The position numbers and the translations under genes are program-made. A stretch of 64,000 bases of DNA from the NCBI GenBank assembly GCA_035772405.1, contig JAYKKM010000008.1, positions 439,001 to 503,000 of the forward strand, written 5' to 3'. The notes below the pieces were generated by a model that saw only the letters and a program-made list of their open reading frames with translations, searched no databases and was not told where the DNA came from. Below are positions 36,951-45,375 of the stretch, one piece after another (within the stretch, counting starts at the first letter, position 1; every line of letters starts with the position of its first letter). The DNA is from Chrysogorgia sp. JL179-B06. Lineage: Eukaryota > Cnidaria > Anthozoa > Scleralcyonacea > Chrysogorgiidae.

Positions 36951-38189
36951 TTAATACTGGATTGACTGCAACCCATTGTTCATGAAGTTGACCAGCCCAT
37001 CACTCATCACAAACACCCTGCACATAACATTTGCAGTCGTCGCTTTCTTAGTGATTTCAAGAAGCACGCCGGATTGTGTGTTTACGATTTTCTTGCCAGT
37101 GGCGACGTTGTAATTATCTTGAACGCTCCTCAAGTCAATGACCAACGCAAAGCCATCTTTGTAGAATTTCTGTATGGTCATAAACTGAGCGTGTTCTTCA
37201 CCCAACCCAAACAGTCGTTTCGCTTCTGCGTAGAACTTCGACTTCGGAATACCTTGTGAGTGAACACTATTTGGCACGCCTTCGATTGTGACTCTAACAC
37301 TCTCAATATTTGGGTAAAGAAACTCCTCACTGTCTGTTCGCACCTTACTCGTGAATAGCAACACAATTGCCTTCATGCTTTTTCTTGGAAGATTAACATT
37401 TTCGTTCACAATAGTCGTGCCTTTGTCCCATTCGGTGGTTTTCATCAATGTAACGTGCTCATATGACAAACTACGACCACTTGCATAGCCTGACGTTATT
37501 TCATCAGCGAGCTCCTGGTTATCAATCGTCTCATACTCAAGCTCGAGGTTCTCCAGAGTGTATCCACCCACAGCGCTACCGGATTGCGCCACCATGATGT
37601 CTGTGGCCTTTGGAAGTGTGATCACATACTGCAAGTTATTGTTCATGCTAAAAGGAGCGTACAATCCATGGTCATTCATGATTTTACCAAGCTTAATCCG
37701 CTGCTTCGTCCCAATCACACCAAACATCAACGCGTCGTTAACTTTAGCGGCGTTTCCACTTGTCGCACCACTGTCATCCTTAGAAATTAGCTTTCTCAAG
37801 TTCTCACCACCAATACCATAGTCAATCATTTGGTCTCGCGCAGTAACACTTTCCCAAAGGTCGCGATAGACACCAGTGTAATTTTCCCCATTGTTGTCGT
37901 ACACAGTTTCCCCAGCTAGTCTCACAACAAGCTTCTCAACCAACAACTTGCTAACATTATTCAAGAACCAGCTTTTAGCGTTCGCATTCTTAAAGTCGAA
38001 CACTAGACCCAACGATCCAGGCACCAAACAGCTACTAACCTTGAGCTTCGGTATATCAATGTAAAGTTCCTCACCAGGGCTGACTTTATTAGGGTTCAAC
38101 GTGATTACGTGTTGCGTTCTCACCCCTTTTATGACACCCATGGTCGCTCGTCTAAAACCAGGGCTCAACTCTACTGACGTGGTGTTCAT
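36951..38189 (-). CDS. MCP: Candidate major capsid protein, 412 aa
   Basis: A beta-rich protein without catalytic motifs or long hydrophobic helices. Features include GVIKGVRTQHVITLNPNKVS near the start, WFLNNVSKLLVEKLVVRLAG around residues 75-95, and a C-terminal half with YEHVTLMKT, FLYPNIESVRVTIEGVPN and GIPKSKFYAEAKRLFG. The motif order resembles Maverick-encoded proteins in nematodes and cnidarians that are considered capsid-lineage proteins, though I rely on memory for that. Position next to the packaging ATPase, size, and the lack of another candidate support a double jelly-roll capsid role. It is shorter than many Polinton hexon-like proteins. A structure prediction would settle it. 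Confidence 0.65.
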   Translation of the reverse strand: MNTTSVELSPGFRRATMGVIKGVRTQHVITLNPNKVSPGEELYIDIPKLKVSSCLVPGSLGLVFDFKNANAKSWFLNNVSKLLVEKLVVRLAGETVYDNNGENYTGVYRDLWESVTARDQMIDYGIGGENLRKLISKDDSGATSGNAAKVNDALMFGVIGTKQRIKLGKIMNDHGLYAPFSMNNNLQYVITLPKATDIMVAQSGSAVGGYTLENLELEYETIDNQELADEITSGYASGRSLSYEHVTLMKTTEWDKGTTIVNENVNLPRKSMKAIVLLFTSKVRTDSEEFLYPNIESVRVTIEGVPNSVHSQGIPKSKFYAEAKRLFGLGEEHAQFMTIQKFYKDGFALVIDLRSVQDNYNVATGKKIVNTQSGVLLEITKKATTANVMCRVFVMSDGLVNFMNNGLQSIQY

Positions 38190-38211
38190 ATACTTTACAT
38201 ATGTTTTATCG

Positions 38212-39621
38212 CTACCGTTTTAGCTTGTAATAATCATAAGCAAACCACGCAAGTACCACCGCGAGTACCCACAGATTTTGGGCTAACCATGCAAGACCCT
38301 TTGCACCCAACGTCAACGCATTGTAAACTAAGTTAGCCAATCCAACAGCCCATGGACCCATCTTCATTATCGCGTTCTTAACAGCTTGTGCGAATGACTT
38401 TGTAGCCATAGCGCCTTTCATAACAGCAGACCTCCCAGCGATAATAATTGTTGTTATAATTCCAGCCACTGAAATCGCCACAGCGCTCAACCCAACTATA
38501 TTCTCTTTAGCCCATTCCTTGAGTCTCTGAAACCTGTCAATGTCGATCTCTTGTTGCTCTCTAACCTCTTCTATTTCTCGCTGTTCAATAGTTCTGTCTC
38601 GCGCTTCTTCAAGTCCTACAATACGCTCTCTAAACCCAAAGGCAATGCTTTCGTCGTCCTCGTCGTCTAGTTTGTCTGATGTTGTATTTATCGCCTCTTG
38701 AAAGTGGTCTGCTTGTATTTGCAGCGCACCATCGTCACCTGTTCTTAACTCAGACACCATACCATCTCCTGGATTAACCACACCACTCAGTTCGCGGTTT
38801 TCGTTTGGTGTTAGCCCAGTTATGTCATCGTAGCCCACTCTTGTTTCGATCACTGGGAAGTCATCTGGGACTACTTCTGTTGTGACAGCTGTTGTTTCTG
38901 CACTATTGGGGATTTGTTTAACTAGCTCTTTAAACTGCTCGATAGCCCTTTTACTATTACTATCTTTACTGTAGATCAAAATGTCTCCTTTAGGCTTTAG
39001 AATTAGCCTGGGTCCTCCATACTTACCATGTATGCCTATTGGTTTGAAAAGAATAGCCCCTGAGTCCGTGACCTGTGACCTGTTAACTATTTCCCTTGAC
39101 GCGACGTCGTGGCCAAGTGCTTTCTCACTCAACTCACCTATTTTCTTATTTATTAGCTTGATTCTTTTTATTTCATTTTTTACTACCTCTTTGTTGTGCG
39201 CTTTTAGCTCACCAAGTCTTCTCTCAATTTCTCCCCAATCATCTTCAAGAGCTAAATTGTAACTTGTGTTATTGACGTCACCATATGACTCCTGTTCAAC
39301 GAACTCTACCGCTGGGGCCTCTGTGTTGGTTCCCCTTATTGTCACCGTCTTACCATCGTCAGTGTCGGTAAATGACGTCTCTTTTTGCCCACCTCGCCTC
39401 GCGTCTAGCTCACTCATTATCTTTTTCGCATGGTCTTGATAGTCGTCGTAATTAACACGAACGTCTTCCGGCATGTTGTCTACAGTGTACTTACCATACA
39501 TGCCCTCAATAACATCTTCAATATCGGCGAGCGTCTTTTCTAATTGCTCATCACTCATACCTTCATACTTGTCAAAGTTCTCCATCTCAATCTCGTCAAA
39601 ACCTTCCCCACCTTCAGCCAT
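38212..39621 (-). CDS. Membrane-tailed structural-type protein, long paralogue, 469 aa
   Basis: The N-terminal two thirds are charged and likely helical; the last 95 residues contain three hydrophobic segments (GLSAVAISVAGIITTIIIAG, GPWAVGLANLVYNAL, LAQNLWVLAVVLAWFAYDYY). A central motif, GLTPNENRELS followed by SELRTGDDGALQIQADHFQ, and the whole C-terminal part recur in the next gene (39680-40720), so the two arose by tandem duplication. This copy has about 120 additional residues, mostly between the N-terminal region and the central motif. No enzyme motif is visible. A membrane-active or internal virion protein is an inference from the hydrophobic tail and from neighbours that are capsid-type genes. 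Confidence 0.72.
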   Translation of the reverse strand: MAEGGEGFDEIEMENFDKYEGMSDEQLEKTLADIEDVIEGMYGKYTVDNMPEDVRVNYDDYQDHAKKIMSELDARRGGQKETSFTDTDDGKTVTIRGTNTEAPAVEFVEQESYGDVNNTSYNLALEDDWGEIERRLGELKAHNKEVVKNEIKRIKLINKKIGELSEKALGHDVASREIVNRSQVTDSGAILFKPIGIHGKYGGPRLILKPKGDILIYSKDSNSKRAIEQFKELVKQIPNSAETTAVTTEVVPDDFPVIETRVGYDDITGLTPNENRELSGVVNPGDGMVSELRTGDDGALQIQADHFQEAINTTSDKLDDEDDESIAFGFRERIVGLEEARDRTIEQREIEEVREQQEIDIDRFQRLKEWAKENIVGLSAVAISVAGIITTIIIAGRSAVMKGAMATKSFAQAVKNAIMKMGPWAVGLANLVYNALTLGAKGLAWLAQNLWVLAVVLAWFAYDYYKLKR

Positions 39622-39623
39622 AT

Positions 39624-39677
39624 TACATTAACTCACATTTCGAATATCGCTTTCTGGTATCCACGAATCACGTTTGC
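39624..39677 (-). pseudogene. Remnant of the integrase 3' end between the duplicated genes
   Basis: Read on the minus strand this spacer encodes SKRDSWIPESDIRNVS and a stop. The true end of the integrase chromodomain, one duplication unit upstream, reads SKHNSWVPESDIQNVS and a stop. The spacing to the following ATG (TAATGTAATATG) is also the same in both places. The duplication unit was therefore the integrase tail plus the membrane-tailed gene. The differences show the event is not recent. Confidence 0.9.
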
Positions 39678-39679
39678 TT

Positions 39680-40720
39680 TTAGTTTAAGTAATTGTACGC
39701 AAGCCACGCGAATGTCACCGCAAACACCCACAGATTTTGAGCTAGCCAAGCGAGACCCTTTGCACCTGTCATCAGCGCGTCGTAAACTAAATTAGCCAAT
39801 CCAACAGTCCATGGACCCATCTTCATTATCGCGTTCTTAACAGCCTGCGCGAATGACCTCGTAGTCATAGCGCCTTTCATAACATTAGTCCTCCCAGCGA
39901 TAATAATGGTTGTCATAATCGCAGCTACTGAGATCGCTAAAGCACTCATCCCAACCATATTTTCTCTAGCCCATTTCTTGAACTTCTGCAATCTGTTAAT
40001 GTCGAGTTCCTGTTGCTCTCTAACTTCTTCCATTTCTCGCTGCTCGACGAGCGTGTCTTTAGCCTCTTTAAGTCCAATCACTCTTCCGACTAGACCGACG
40101 AACTCTTCGCTCTCCTCAGTCGTGAGACCTTTTTCTGCAAGCTCTGCTATTCTTTTGTTCAATTCATTCACTAAGTTTTGAAAACGGTCCGCTCGTATTT
40201 GCAATGTGCCAGTGTCACCTATTCTTAACTCAGACATCTCACTTGGATTGAGTAGCGCGCTCAACTCACGGTTCTCGACTGGTGTTAGTCCAGGTATGTT
40301 GACATACTCTGCGTGTGTGGTGTCTAATAACGGCGCACTCCTCACGATGTCTTCACGATCTCTCGCGTTGTCAATAGTCTGCGTTGCGAGATCACTAAAA
40401 GCCCTCTCCATATGTTGATACACCCCTCCACCACTACTCGCGGCGTCTTCACGATCTTTCGCGTAGTCTTTAATCCGCGTTGCGAGATCGCTAGTAGTCC
40501 CCCTCATGTGTTGACGAAGTCTTATCTCATGTTCGCGCATCAGTCCACTCTCCACTCTAATTAGTCTAGTTTCCTCATCAGCTGTGACGCCTAGATCACC
40601 CCGAGCTAGCTCGAGATCTTGAGTAGCTCTTTCGAGACTGCGCTTTAGCTCACCGTCACTCATATCTTTGTATTTATCAGAGCTCTTCGTCTCAAGGTCA
40701 CCGAAACCATCCCAATCCAT
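39680..40720 (-). CDS. Membrane-tailed structural-type protein, short paralogue, 346 aa
   Basis: Same plan as its downstream neighbour: charged, helical N-terminal region (KYKDMSDGELKRSLERATQD), central GLTPVENRELS and SELRIGDTGTLQIRADRFQ, then a C-terminal hydrophobic region (GMSALAISVAAIMTTIIIAG; GPWTVGLANLVYDAL; LAQNLWVFAVTFAWLAYNYL). Two internal segments repeat ASSGG..HMERAFSDLATQ-like and DLATRIKDYAKDREDAAS-like phrases (residues about 78-130). The stop is at 39680-39682 and the start lies 6 bases after the integrase stop. Function unknown. Retention of both copies suggests each is used. Confidence 0.72.
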   Translation of the reverse strand: MDWDGFGDLETKSSDKYKDMSDGELKRSLERATQDLELARGDLGVTADEETRLIRVESGLMREHEIRLRQHMRGTTSDLATRIKDYAKDREDAASSGGGVYQHMERAFSDLATQTIDNARDREDIVRSAPLLDTTHAEYVNIPGLTPVENRELSALLNPSEMSELRIGDTGTLQIRADRFQNLVNELNKRIAELAEKGLTTEESEEFVGLVGRVIGLKEAKDTLVEQREMEEVREQQELDINRLQKFKKWARENMVGMSALAISVAAIMTTIIIAGRTNVMKGAMTTRSFAQAVKNAIMKMGPWTVGLANLVYDALMTGAKGLAWLAQNLWVFAVTFAWLAYNYLN

Positions 40721-40726
40721 ATTACA

Positions 40727-41827
40727 TTAGCTCACGTTTTGAATATCGCTTTCTGGTACCCACGAATTATGTTTGCTCTCATAACCCAACCATTTGACCA
40801 ACGCCATCTTCTTTCCTCTGACTTTCTTTCTTTTCAACACCTTTTCAACTCTGTACACATCGTCAAGTTTTTTGTTGACTAGCGATAACTCCTGTTCGTA
40901 AAACTTCCCAATAATCTGTTCACCACTTACGTCCTCAATTTCATACACATTCGGATCACCGCGAATAACCTTTACCACTTTAAACAGCTCTTCAGTGAAG
41001 TTGGCTTCATAACCCTTCGCGAACACACTCTTGTACTTACTAATTCTCACTGACTCGCCAACTCTAAACTTTGGCAATGGGTTGTCTGCAAATTGGTGAC
41101 CAAACAAAGTGGTCCACACTTCGCCTTCATTCGACTTATTGACATCCTTCGGTCTCGTCATAATGCTTCGATTCACATTGCCATTGTAATTGCTTACAAA
41201 CTGGTCCAAAACGTCAATCCATTTGTACGTTCCACGAGTGTAAAAGTACTTCCACATAATGCTCTTGAGGCTTCTATTAAAACGCTCGACAACAGCGGCC
41301 TTTTTATCACTCTTTGTGCTGAAATATTCAACACCATGTTCTTTCAACAAACTTTTCACCCCAACATTGTAGAACTCAAGTCCGTCGTCAAATTGCGCTA
41401 ACTTAGGCATGGTTCCAAACCGATCTTTAAAGTCATTCAACAACTTTCCAACAGCCTTAGTCATGTTCTTAGTGTCTTTTCTATAAACCGCAATGCCAAA
41501 AGCGTATCTACTCAATATTTCAATGCCTGTTAGTATCCAATAATAACCGCCATTCTGTTTCGAGTGCTTACTCATGTCCACTAAGTCCATTTGAAGCTCT
41601 TCACCAAGAAATCCAACAAAAGTCGCGCGGAACTTATGTCTCCTCACAATAGGTTTGTACCTAGTGTAAGTGTCCTGCGTGGTCAACCATTCTTTCACTG
41701 TTTTTCTAGTTACTTTCAATCCGTCTCCCAATGCACTTTGATACAATTTCTCTACACCACTGTACCCTGTCTTAGGATTGTAATAAATGTCTCTCAACCC
41801 TTGTTCTGTTTCCACACCGAGTTCCAT
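40727..41827 (-). CDS. INT: Retroviral-like integrase with C-terminal chromodomain, 366 aa
   Basis: The rve core has the three catalytic acids in order: D81 in LQMDLVDM, D147 in QFDDGLEF and E181 in AAVVERFNRSLK, with about 34 residues between the last two. An N-terminal helical region carries YSGVEKLYQSA. The last 42 residues (YRVEKVLKRKK, MALVKWLGY, SWVPESDI) form a chromodomain, which can steer integration to modified histones. The enzyme joins the element ends to host DNA with a 6-base stagger, matching the TTCTTT duplication seen here. I use ATG at 41827; the upstream codon at 41836 is GTG. A TGTATATTG sequence lies about 15-20 bases before the start. Confidence 0.95.
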   Translation of the reverse strand: MELGVETEQGLRDIYYNPKTGYSGVEKLYQSALGDGLKVTRKTVKEWLTTQDTYTRYKPIVRRHKFRATFVGFLGEELQMDLVDMSKHSKQNGGYYWILTGIEILSRYAFGIAVYRKDTKNMTKAVGKLLNDFKDRFGTMPKLAQFDDGLEFYNVGVKSLLKEHGVEYFSTKSDKKAAVVERFNRSLKSIMWKYFYTRGTYKWIDVLDQFVSNYNGNVNRSIMTRPKDVNKSNEGEVWTTLFGHQFADNPLPKFRVGESVRISKYKSVFAKGYEANFTEELFKVVKVIRGDPNVYEIEDVSGEQIIGKFYEQELSLVNKKLDDVYRVEKVLKRKKVRGKKMALVKWLGYESKHNSWVPESDIQNVS

Positions 41828-41832
41828 ATAAT

Positions 41833-42534
41833 TCACACAATATACAGTTCCAATAGCACCGCGCCAATTTTGAGACCACTGTTATTTGGTTTGACGCGAA
41901 ATGTCATACTTGAGTAAACACCTTTTTTAATACTCACCTTTGACTCAATGTCCACATGACGTTGCACTGACCCTTTCAAAGACTGTTCGGTGGGTATTGG
42001 CAATGTTGTGATCACATCACTACGCTTCCCGTCGACACCCACGTTGCTCTCGGTTTCAACAACATCACACGAAACTTCTATGTACTTCAGACCTCTGTAC
42101 ATGTCGACCTCGTTTGGGCTAGTGTGCCACTGTGAGTCATTCTGAATCACCTCACCCTTCGCGAAACCAAGTAGAGGCCCAATGGTGTCTAACACAGCTG
42201 AGCTACTAACCTTAACCCTACACTTGCCTGTGGGCACTAGTTTCTCTATCTCAAGACTCACCTTAAGCTCGCTAGACTCATGTTTTAAAACTTTGACCAG
42301 TGCGTCGAAGCTAAAGTACCCTTCACCCACTTTAATCTTTTTAAAAGAGCCGACCCTAGAGTCATCCAACGTGAAGACCTGAATGCTGTCGTCATTCGTC
42401 GTGTTATGATAGTCCCAAAACACAGTAGCTGTCTTAACCACAATGTATGGGTTATCGTGTATGACCATCATCGCGTTGTCAAAGGACACCACTTTTTCCA
42501 CACCTTCAATGAATACCGTCAACTTTCGCGTCAT
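41833..42534 (-). CDS. Candidate minor capsid (penton-type) protein, 233 aa
   Basis: I choose the ATG at 42534 (MTRKLTVFIEGVEKVV); the longer frame from 42591 would overlap the divergent gene and adds an unlikely N terminus. The protein is beta-rich with no enzyme motif or membrane helix. SSAVLDTIGPLLGFAKGEV and a C-terminal MTFRVKP, then GAVLLELYIV, are reminiscent of single jelly-roll penton proteins, which are about 200-270 residues in Polintons. It stands just upstream of the integrase (5-base gap) and in one block with capsid and ATPase genes, which agrees with a virion role. GTTATAC lies directly before the ATG. The assignment rests on size, context and fold pattern, not on a decisive motif. 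Confidence 0.55.
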   Translation of the reverse strand: MTRKLTVFIEGVEKVVSFDNAMMVIHDNPYIVVKTATVFWDYHNTTNDDSIQVFTLDDSRVGSFKKIKVGEGYFSFDALVKVLKHESSELKVSLEIEKLVPTGKCRVKVSSSAVLDTIGPLLGFAKGEVIQNDSQWHTSPNEVDMYRGLKYIEVSCDVVETESNVGVDGKRSDVITTLPIPTEQSLKGSVQRHVDIESKVSIKKGVYSSMTFRVKPNNSGLKIGAVLLELYIV

Positions 42535-42555
42535 GTATAACATACGGTATATTAT
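42535..42555. promoter_or_regulatory. 21-bp divergent promoter region
   Basis: Only 21 bases separate the start codons of the leftward candidate minor-capsid gene and the rightward 494-residue gene. They are TATA-rich on both strands (GTATAAC leftward reading GTTATAC; GGTATATTATA rightward). Any promoters must overlap the genes or start RNA almost at the ATG. Confidence 0.5.
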
Positions 42556-44040
42556 ATGCAGAAAGCCCTTCGTGATTACTATGGGAAGCATTACAAACGT
42601 GCGATGGCTAACACATCAAAGGCTGCACACGACGCGAAGGCAGACCTCATCAAAAAGTACCCCCACGCTACTTTAAGTAAATTTGAGTTCTATCCAAATA
42701 TTTTGCAAGATGGTAAAATCATGAGTGTCGACGTGTATTTCAGAAACAATGACATCCTCAGCACAAACATAACCAGCGCAACCTTCAAAAATGATAAAAA
42801 CATGCAGAAGTGGTTGCACAACAGCAAGTTCCCAATAATATGGCAAGGTGGTGGGACTATCCAACCACTGCCAAAAGGTCATAAAAACCATTGGGGGCTT
42901 TGGGATGGTTATCCAACAGAGAATGTGTTAGATTATCCAGTGAATAATTTCAAAGTCTTTGTTAACCAAAACAGTTACTTCATGTCAAAGCTACCAGTCT
43001 TGCGAGTCACCACGTCAAAGACAAAATCAGAGTGGGACGACAACGAATCTTACTACCGCGTTGTGTTCGCGACGTATTGTGCAAGTTTCTGTTGTGGAGT
43101 GTCGTTGCAACATTTATCAGTGTCACAAGAAGTTCACCCCGTGGTCACAAGTGTGATGAGATTTCATTTGTACTTCACCATTAGAAGACTTCTAAGAAGA
43201 ATGGAGGGTGGTGAGACCATGAAATCAATAAGTAGAGAATTCAACGCTTTCGAATTGTATGGCAAGATTTCCAAGATCCCTAGAAAACATTACTACCAGA
43301 ATAAAGTCCTGAGCGATGGCACTTTAGGCGAATCCAGAGTCTTCACACTCAACGACGTCCATAACGATTACAGACGATACGTCGCGCGACTCTCAGACGG
43401 CTTTACCAACATTGGACTACAATATCTAAACCAAAGCATAGAATCCTTTGTGTACTCCACGCTTGGCGCACAAGCGAGAACACGTGTGTCAGTCGTTGGT
43501 GGTTCTGCAGGAAGTTTAGAAACCCAACAAGAATTCCGCAAGTTGTTTTCTGACAGTGTTATCAACTACGACGTATCAACATGGATTCTCAACATGAATA
43601 AATCGATTAGAGACACCAACGTTGTTCAAAATCTCGCGTTGTCGCCAAGTACATGGTTGATGCCAAGTAACGTAGTGATACTCAAGAATAAAATCGCTGG
43701 GTACAACAACTTGTTAAAGATTGCCACAGAGTCCATGAAGTTTGGAGTGAACACTCGCTTGAACGCGACAACACCAACAACTGTGGATAAAAAAGTCCAC
43801 CAAGAAGATGTGGTGACTCACTTAGTAACAACACCAACGAGTCCTGTGAAGAAAAAAGCTCACCAAGAAAATGTGACGGCGCCAACGAAGGTGGTTAAAA
43901 AAGTCTACCAAGAAAGTGCGGCACCACTTCCCACGAGAGAAGCACTTCCCACAAGTAAGTCAGACACGACAACGTTGGTGATAATCTTAGGGTTCTCAGC
44001 AGTCTCTGGCTATTTAGTAACCAAATACACCTTCAGGTAG
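42556..44040 (+). CDS. Unknown 494-aa protein with repeat linker and C-terminal membrane anchor
   Basis: No family that I can name. Residues 30-230 are rich in aromatic residues (WGLWDGYPTENVLDYP, FKVFVNQNSYFMSKLPVL, FATYCASFCCGVSLQHL). A central region follows, then a low-complexity linker (about 405-460) with three copies of a VKKxxHQE-type unit (VDKKVHQED, VKKKAHQEN, VKKVYQES) separated by T/P-rich spacers. A hydrophobic C-terminal helix (LVIILGFSAVSGYLV) is followed by KYTFR. This plan fits a surface or virion membrane protein with a stalk-like linker. CASFCC recalls the active-site region of adenain proteases, but the matching His and acidic residue context is absent. The start could also be the ATG at 42604. 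First gene of the plus block. Confidence 0.6.
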   Translation: MQKALRDYYGKHYKRAMANTSKAAHDAKADLIKKYPHATLSKFEFYPNILQDGKIMSVDVYFRNNDILSTNITSATFKNDKNMQKWLHNSKFPIIWQGGGTIQPLPKGHKNHWGLWDGYPTENVLDYPVNNFKVFVNQNSYFMSKLPVLRVTTSKTKSEWDDNESYYRVVFATYCASFCCGVSLQHLSVSQEVHPVVTSVMRFHLYFTIRRLLRRMEGGETMKSISREFNAFELYGKISKIPRKHYYQNKVLSDGTLGESRVFTLNDVHNDYRRYVARLSDGFTNIGLQYLNQSIESFVYSTLGAQARTRVSVVGGSAGSLETQQEFRKLFSDSVINYDVSTWILNMNKSIRDTNVVQNLALSPSTWLMPSNVVILKNKIAGYNNLLKIATESMKFGVNTRLNATTPTTVDKKVHQEDVVTHLVTTPTSPVKKKAHQENVTAPTKVVKKVYQESAAPLPTREALPTSKSDTTTLVIILGFSAVSGYLVTKYTFR

Positions 44041-44042
44041 TA

Positions 44043-44993
44043 ATGAGTCTAAACTATGGGTACGAGTCTGACGACCCTCACGATAAAATACTAAAGAGAA
44101 CGAAAAGACATCTGGACGAAGATCCTAAATTAAGCGCGACCGGTGGAAGGATGTCTGGAATAATAGACATGCAAGGCTCAGCAATAAAAAACATAGCAGA
44201 CCCAGTCGATGACTCAGACGCTATCAACAAAAGAACTCTAAACCAATTGCTATCAGGTTTCCTCAAGAATCAGTCATATAACATTGTGCTCGACTTCAAC
44301 GTTAGCACACACGCCTTGAAAAACGTGGAATTTCACACCAATGGTTCAAACAAAGTGAAAGCCATTGGTGAAACAAGTAAATTAGTGCAAAACAACCTAG
44401 CTTATGGCCCTATTGTTGGCATCAGCGGTGTAAGTCAAAGTTTTCTATCCCCCGTGTTAACACCAATCCCACTTGAGTCAGGTCTCCATTTTAATTGCCC
44501 CAGTATGCAATGGTGTGATCTCTCCATTTTTGTTGTGGTGAGGCTACCCATGAGAACCGCTGGGTCAAATTGGGAGACAATTATATCAAACGACGATGGT
44601 AGTTGGGACAAGTTCATAGGGTACAAGACTGGTATGACTAATGGACTCGCGTATGGTGGTAGCATCCCAGCGATGGAGAAAGTATGCACTATTCCGAGTA
44701 GCATTGACATAAGTAAAATGCATATGATATCAATACACTGGCAAATGTACAATTCACACGTCAGGGTCAATAACGTTAAGTCAACCGACTCAGACTTCGT
44801 AGCGAATATGGGAAAGATAGGCACACCCTATGGAACAATTTTTGGAATACATCGACCAAGAATACCACTCGCACCTTATGCATACCCATCGTTGATAGAA
44901 TTCTACGGTGTGAAAATTGTGAGTGGTTACATGACGAACCGAGACATCATAATCATGGGTGGAGAAATGATGAAGGAATATGGTGTAAAGTAA
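44043..44993 (+). CDS. Candidate fibre-like protein, 316 aa
   Basis: Residues 34-66 (GGRMSGIIDMQGSAIKNIAD, then DDSDAINKRTL) match the repeat unit seen in trimeric tail-fibre and spike shafts, where a short M-x-I-x-N-L-x-D-P-x-D-x-x-D-A-x-x-K pattern is typical. The C-terminal half is beta-rich with CDLSIFVVVRLP, SNWETIISNDDG and ISIHWQMYNSHVRVNNVKS, a pattern of concanavalin/laminin-G-type sandwich domains that bind sugars or protein receptors. An N-terminal basic segment (KRTKRHL) could dock the protein. Inferred role: attachment fibre on a virion vertex. It starts 2 bases after the preceding stop and ends directly at the next ATG. Confidence 0.6.
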   Translation: MSLNYGYESDDPHDKILKRTKRHLDEDPKLSATGGRMSGIIDMQGSAIKNIADPVDDSDAINKRTLNQLLSGFLKNQSYNIVLDFNVSTHALKNVEFHTNGSNKVKAIGETSKLVQNNLAYGPIVGISGVSQSFLSPVLTPIPLESGLHFNCPSMQWCDLSIFVVVRLPMRTAGSNWETIISNDDGSWDKFIGYKTGMTNGLAYGGSIPAMEKVCTIPSSIDISKMHMISIHWQMYNSHVRVNNVKSTDSDFVANMGKIGTPYGTIFGIHRPRIPLAPYAYPSLIEFYGVKIVSGYMTNRDIIIMGGEMMKEYGVK

Positions 44994-45200
44994 ATGGGAG
45001 CATGTTTTTCGAGACCTCATGAAATATATAAGATAAATAAGACGACTGATCACATGTTCAAAGCTGGTGGATCATTTGGTCGCGGTGACGTTACTCTCGA
45101 GCTTCACGCTGAGATTGGTATGAGGTCTAAAAAGACCTACGGCAAACCTATTATGTTACCAGAGTCAGACAAAGTAGGAGTGGTGGGAGACGTGACCTAA
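44994..45200 (+). CDS. Small putatively N-myristoylated protein, 68 aa
   Basis: The N terminus MGACFSRP has glycine at position 2, serine at 6 and a cysteine at 4, the pattern for N-myristoylation with neighbouring palmitoylation by host enzymes. The rest is polar with no helix of membrane length, so lipid would be its only membrane link. The ATG abuts the stop of the fibre-like gene (TAAATGG). The role is unknown. Lipid-anchored small proteins in large DNA viruses serve in virion membranes or entry complexes, which is only a parallel. Confidence 0.6.
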   Translation: MGACFSRPHEIYKINKTTDHMFKAGGSFGRGDVTLELHAEIGMRSKKTYGKPIMLPESDKVGVVGDVT

Positions 45201-45208
45201 GTTATGTA

Positions 45209-45349
45209 ATGGGTTGGCTTAGAAAACTGGCTCGTAGCATTAGAAACTTTTTCAGACGACGTAGAAAACTGAGGACTAATAAAACGTATTTGCTGCATTG
45301 GTACACAACAAACCAGATCTATAAAAAACCTGACACCTATGTCGAGTAG
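45209..45349 (+). CDS. Arginine-rich 46-aa protein
   Basis: A short frame beginning MGWLRKLARSIRNFFRRRRK, then a polar tail with LLHWYTTNQIYKKP. The first 22 residues form a strongly cationic amphipathic helix on paper (8 Arg, 2 Lys, no acidic residue). It lies in the plus block between the putatively myristoylated protein and the nuclease, 8 bases after the former. Such peptides in adenovirus-like systems bind DNA or disturb membranes. There is no homology that I can name; tight packing between genes and the clear ATG and TAG support it being real. Confidence 0.5.
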   Translation: MGWLRKLARSIRNFFRRRRKLRTNKTYLLHWYTTNQIYKKPDTYVE

Positions 45350-45375
45350 TTTTTTTGTGAGGCTATAATATAGTG

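Noticed and set aside
42534..42591. Extended N terminus of the candidate minor capsid protein from ATG 42591
   Set aside because: It would overlap the start of the divergent gene and adds a segment unlike the rest; the ATG at 42534 with GTTATAC before it fits better.
43060..43120. CASFCC in the 494-aa protein as an adenain-like protease active site
   Set aside because: Adenain needs a histidine and an acidic residue at set positions before the cysteine and a short total length; neither context nor size fits, so the resemblance is too short to count.
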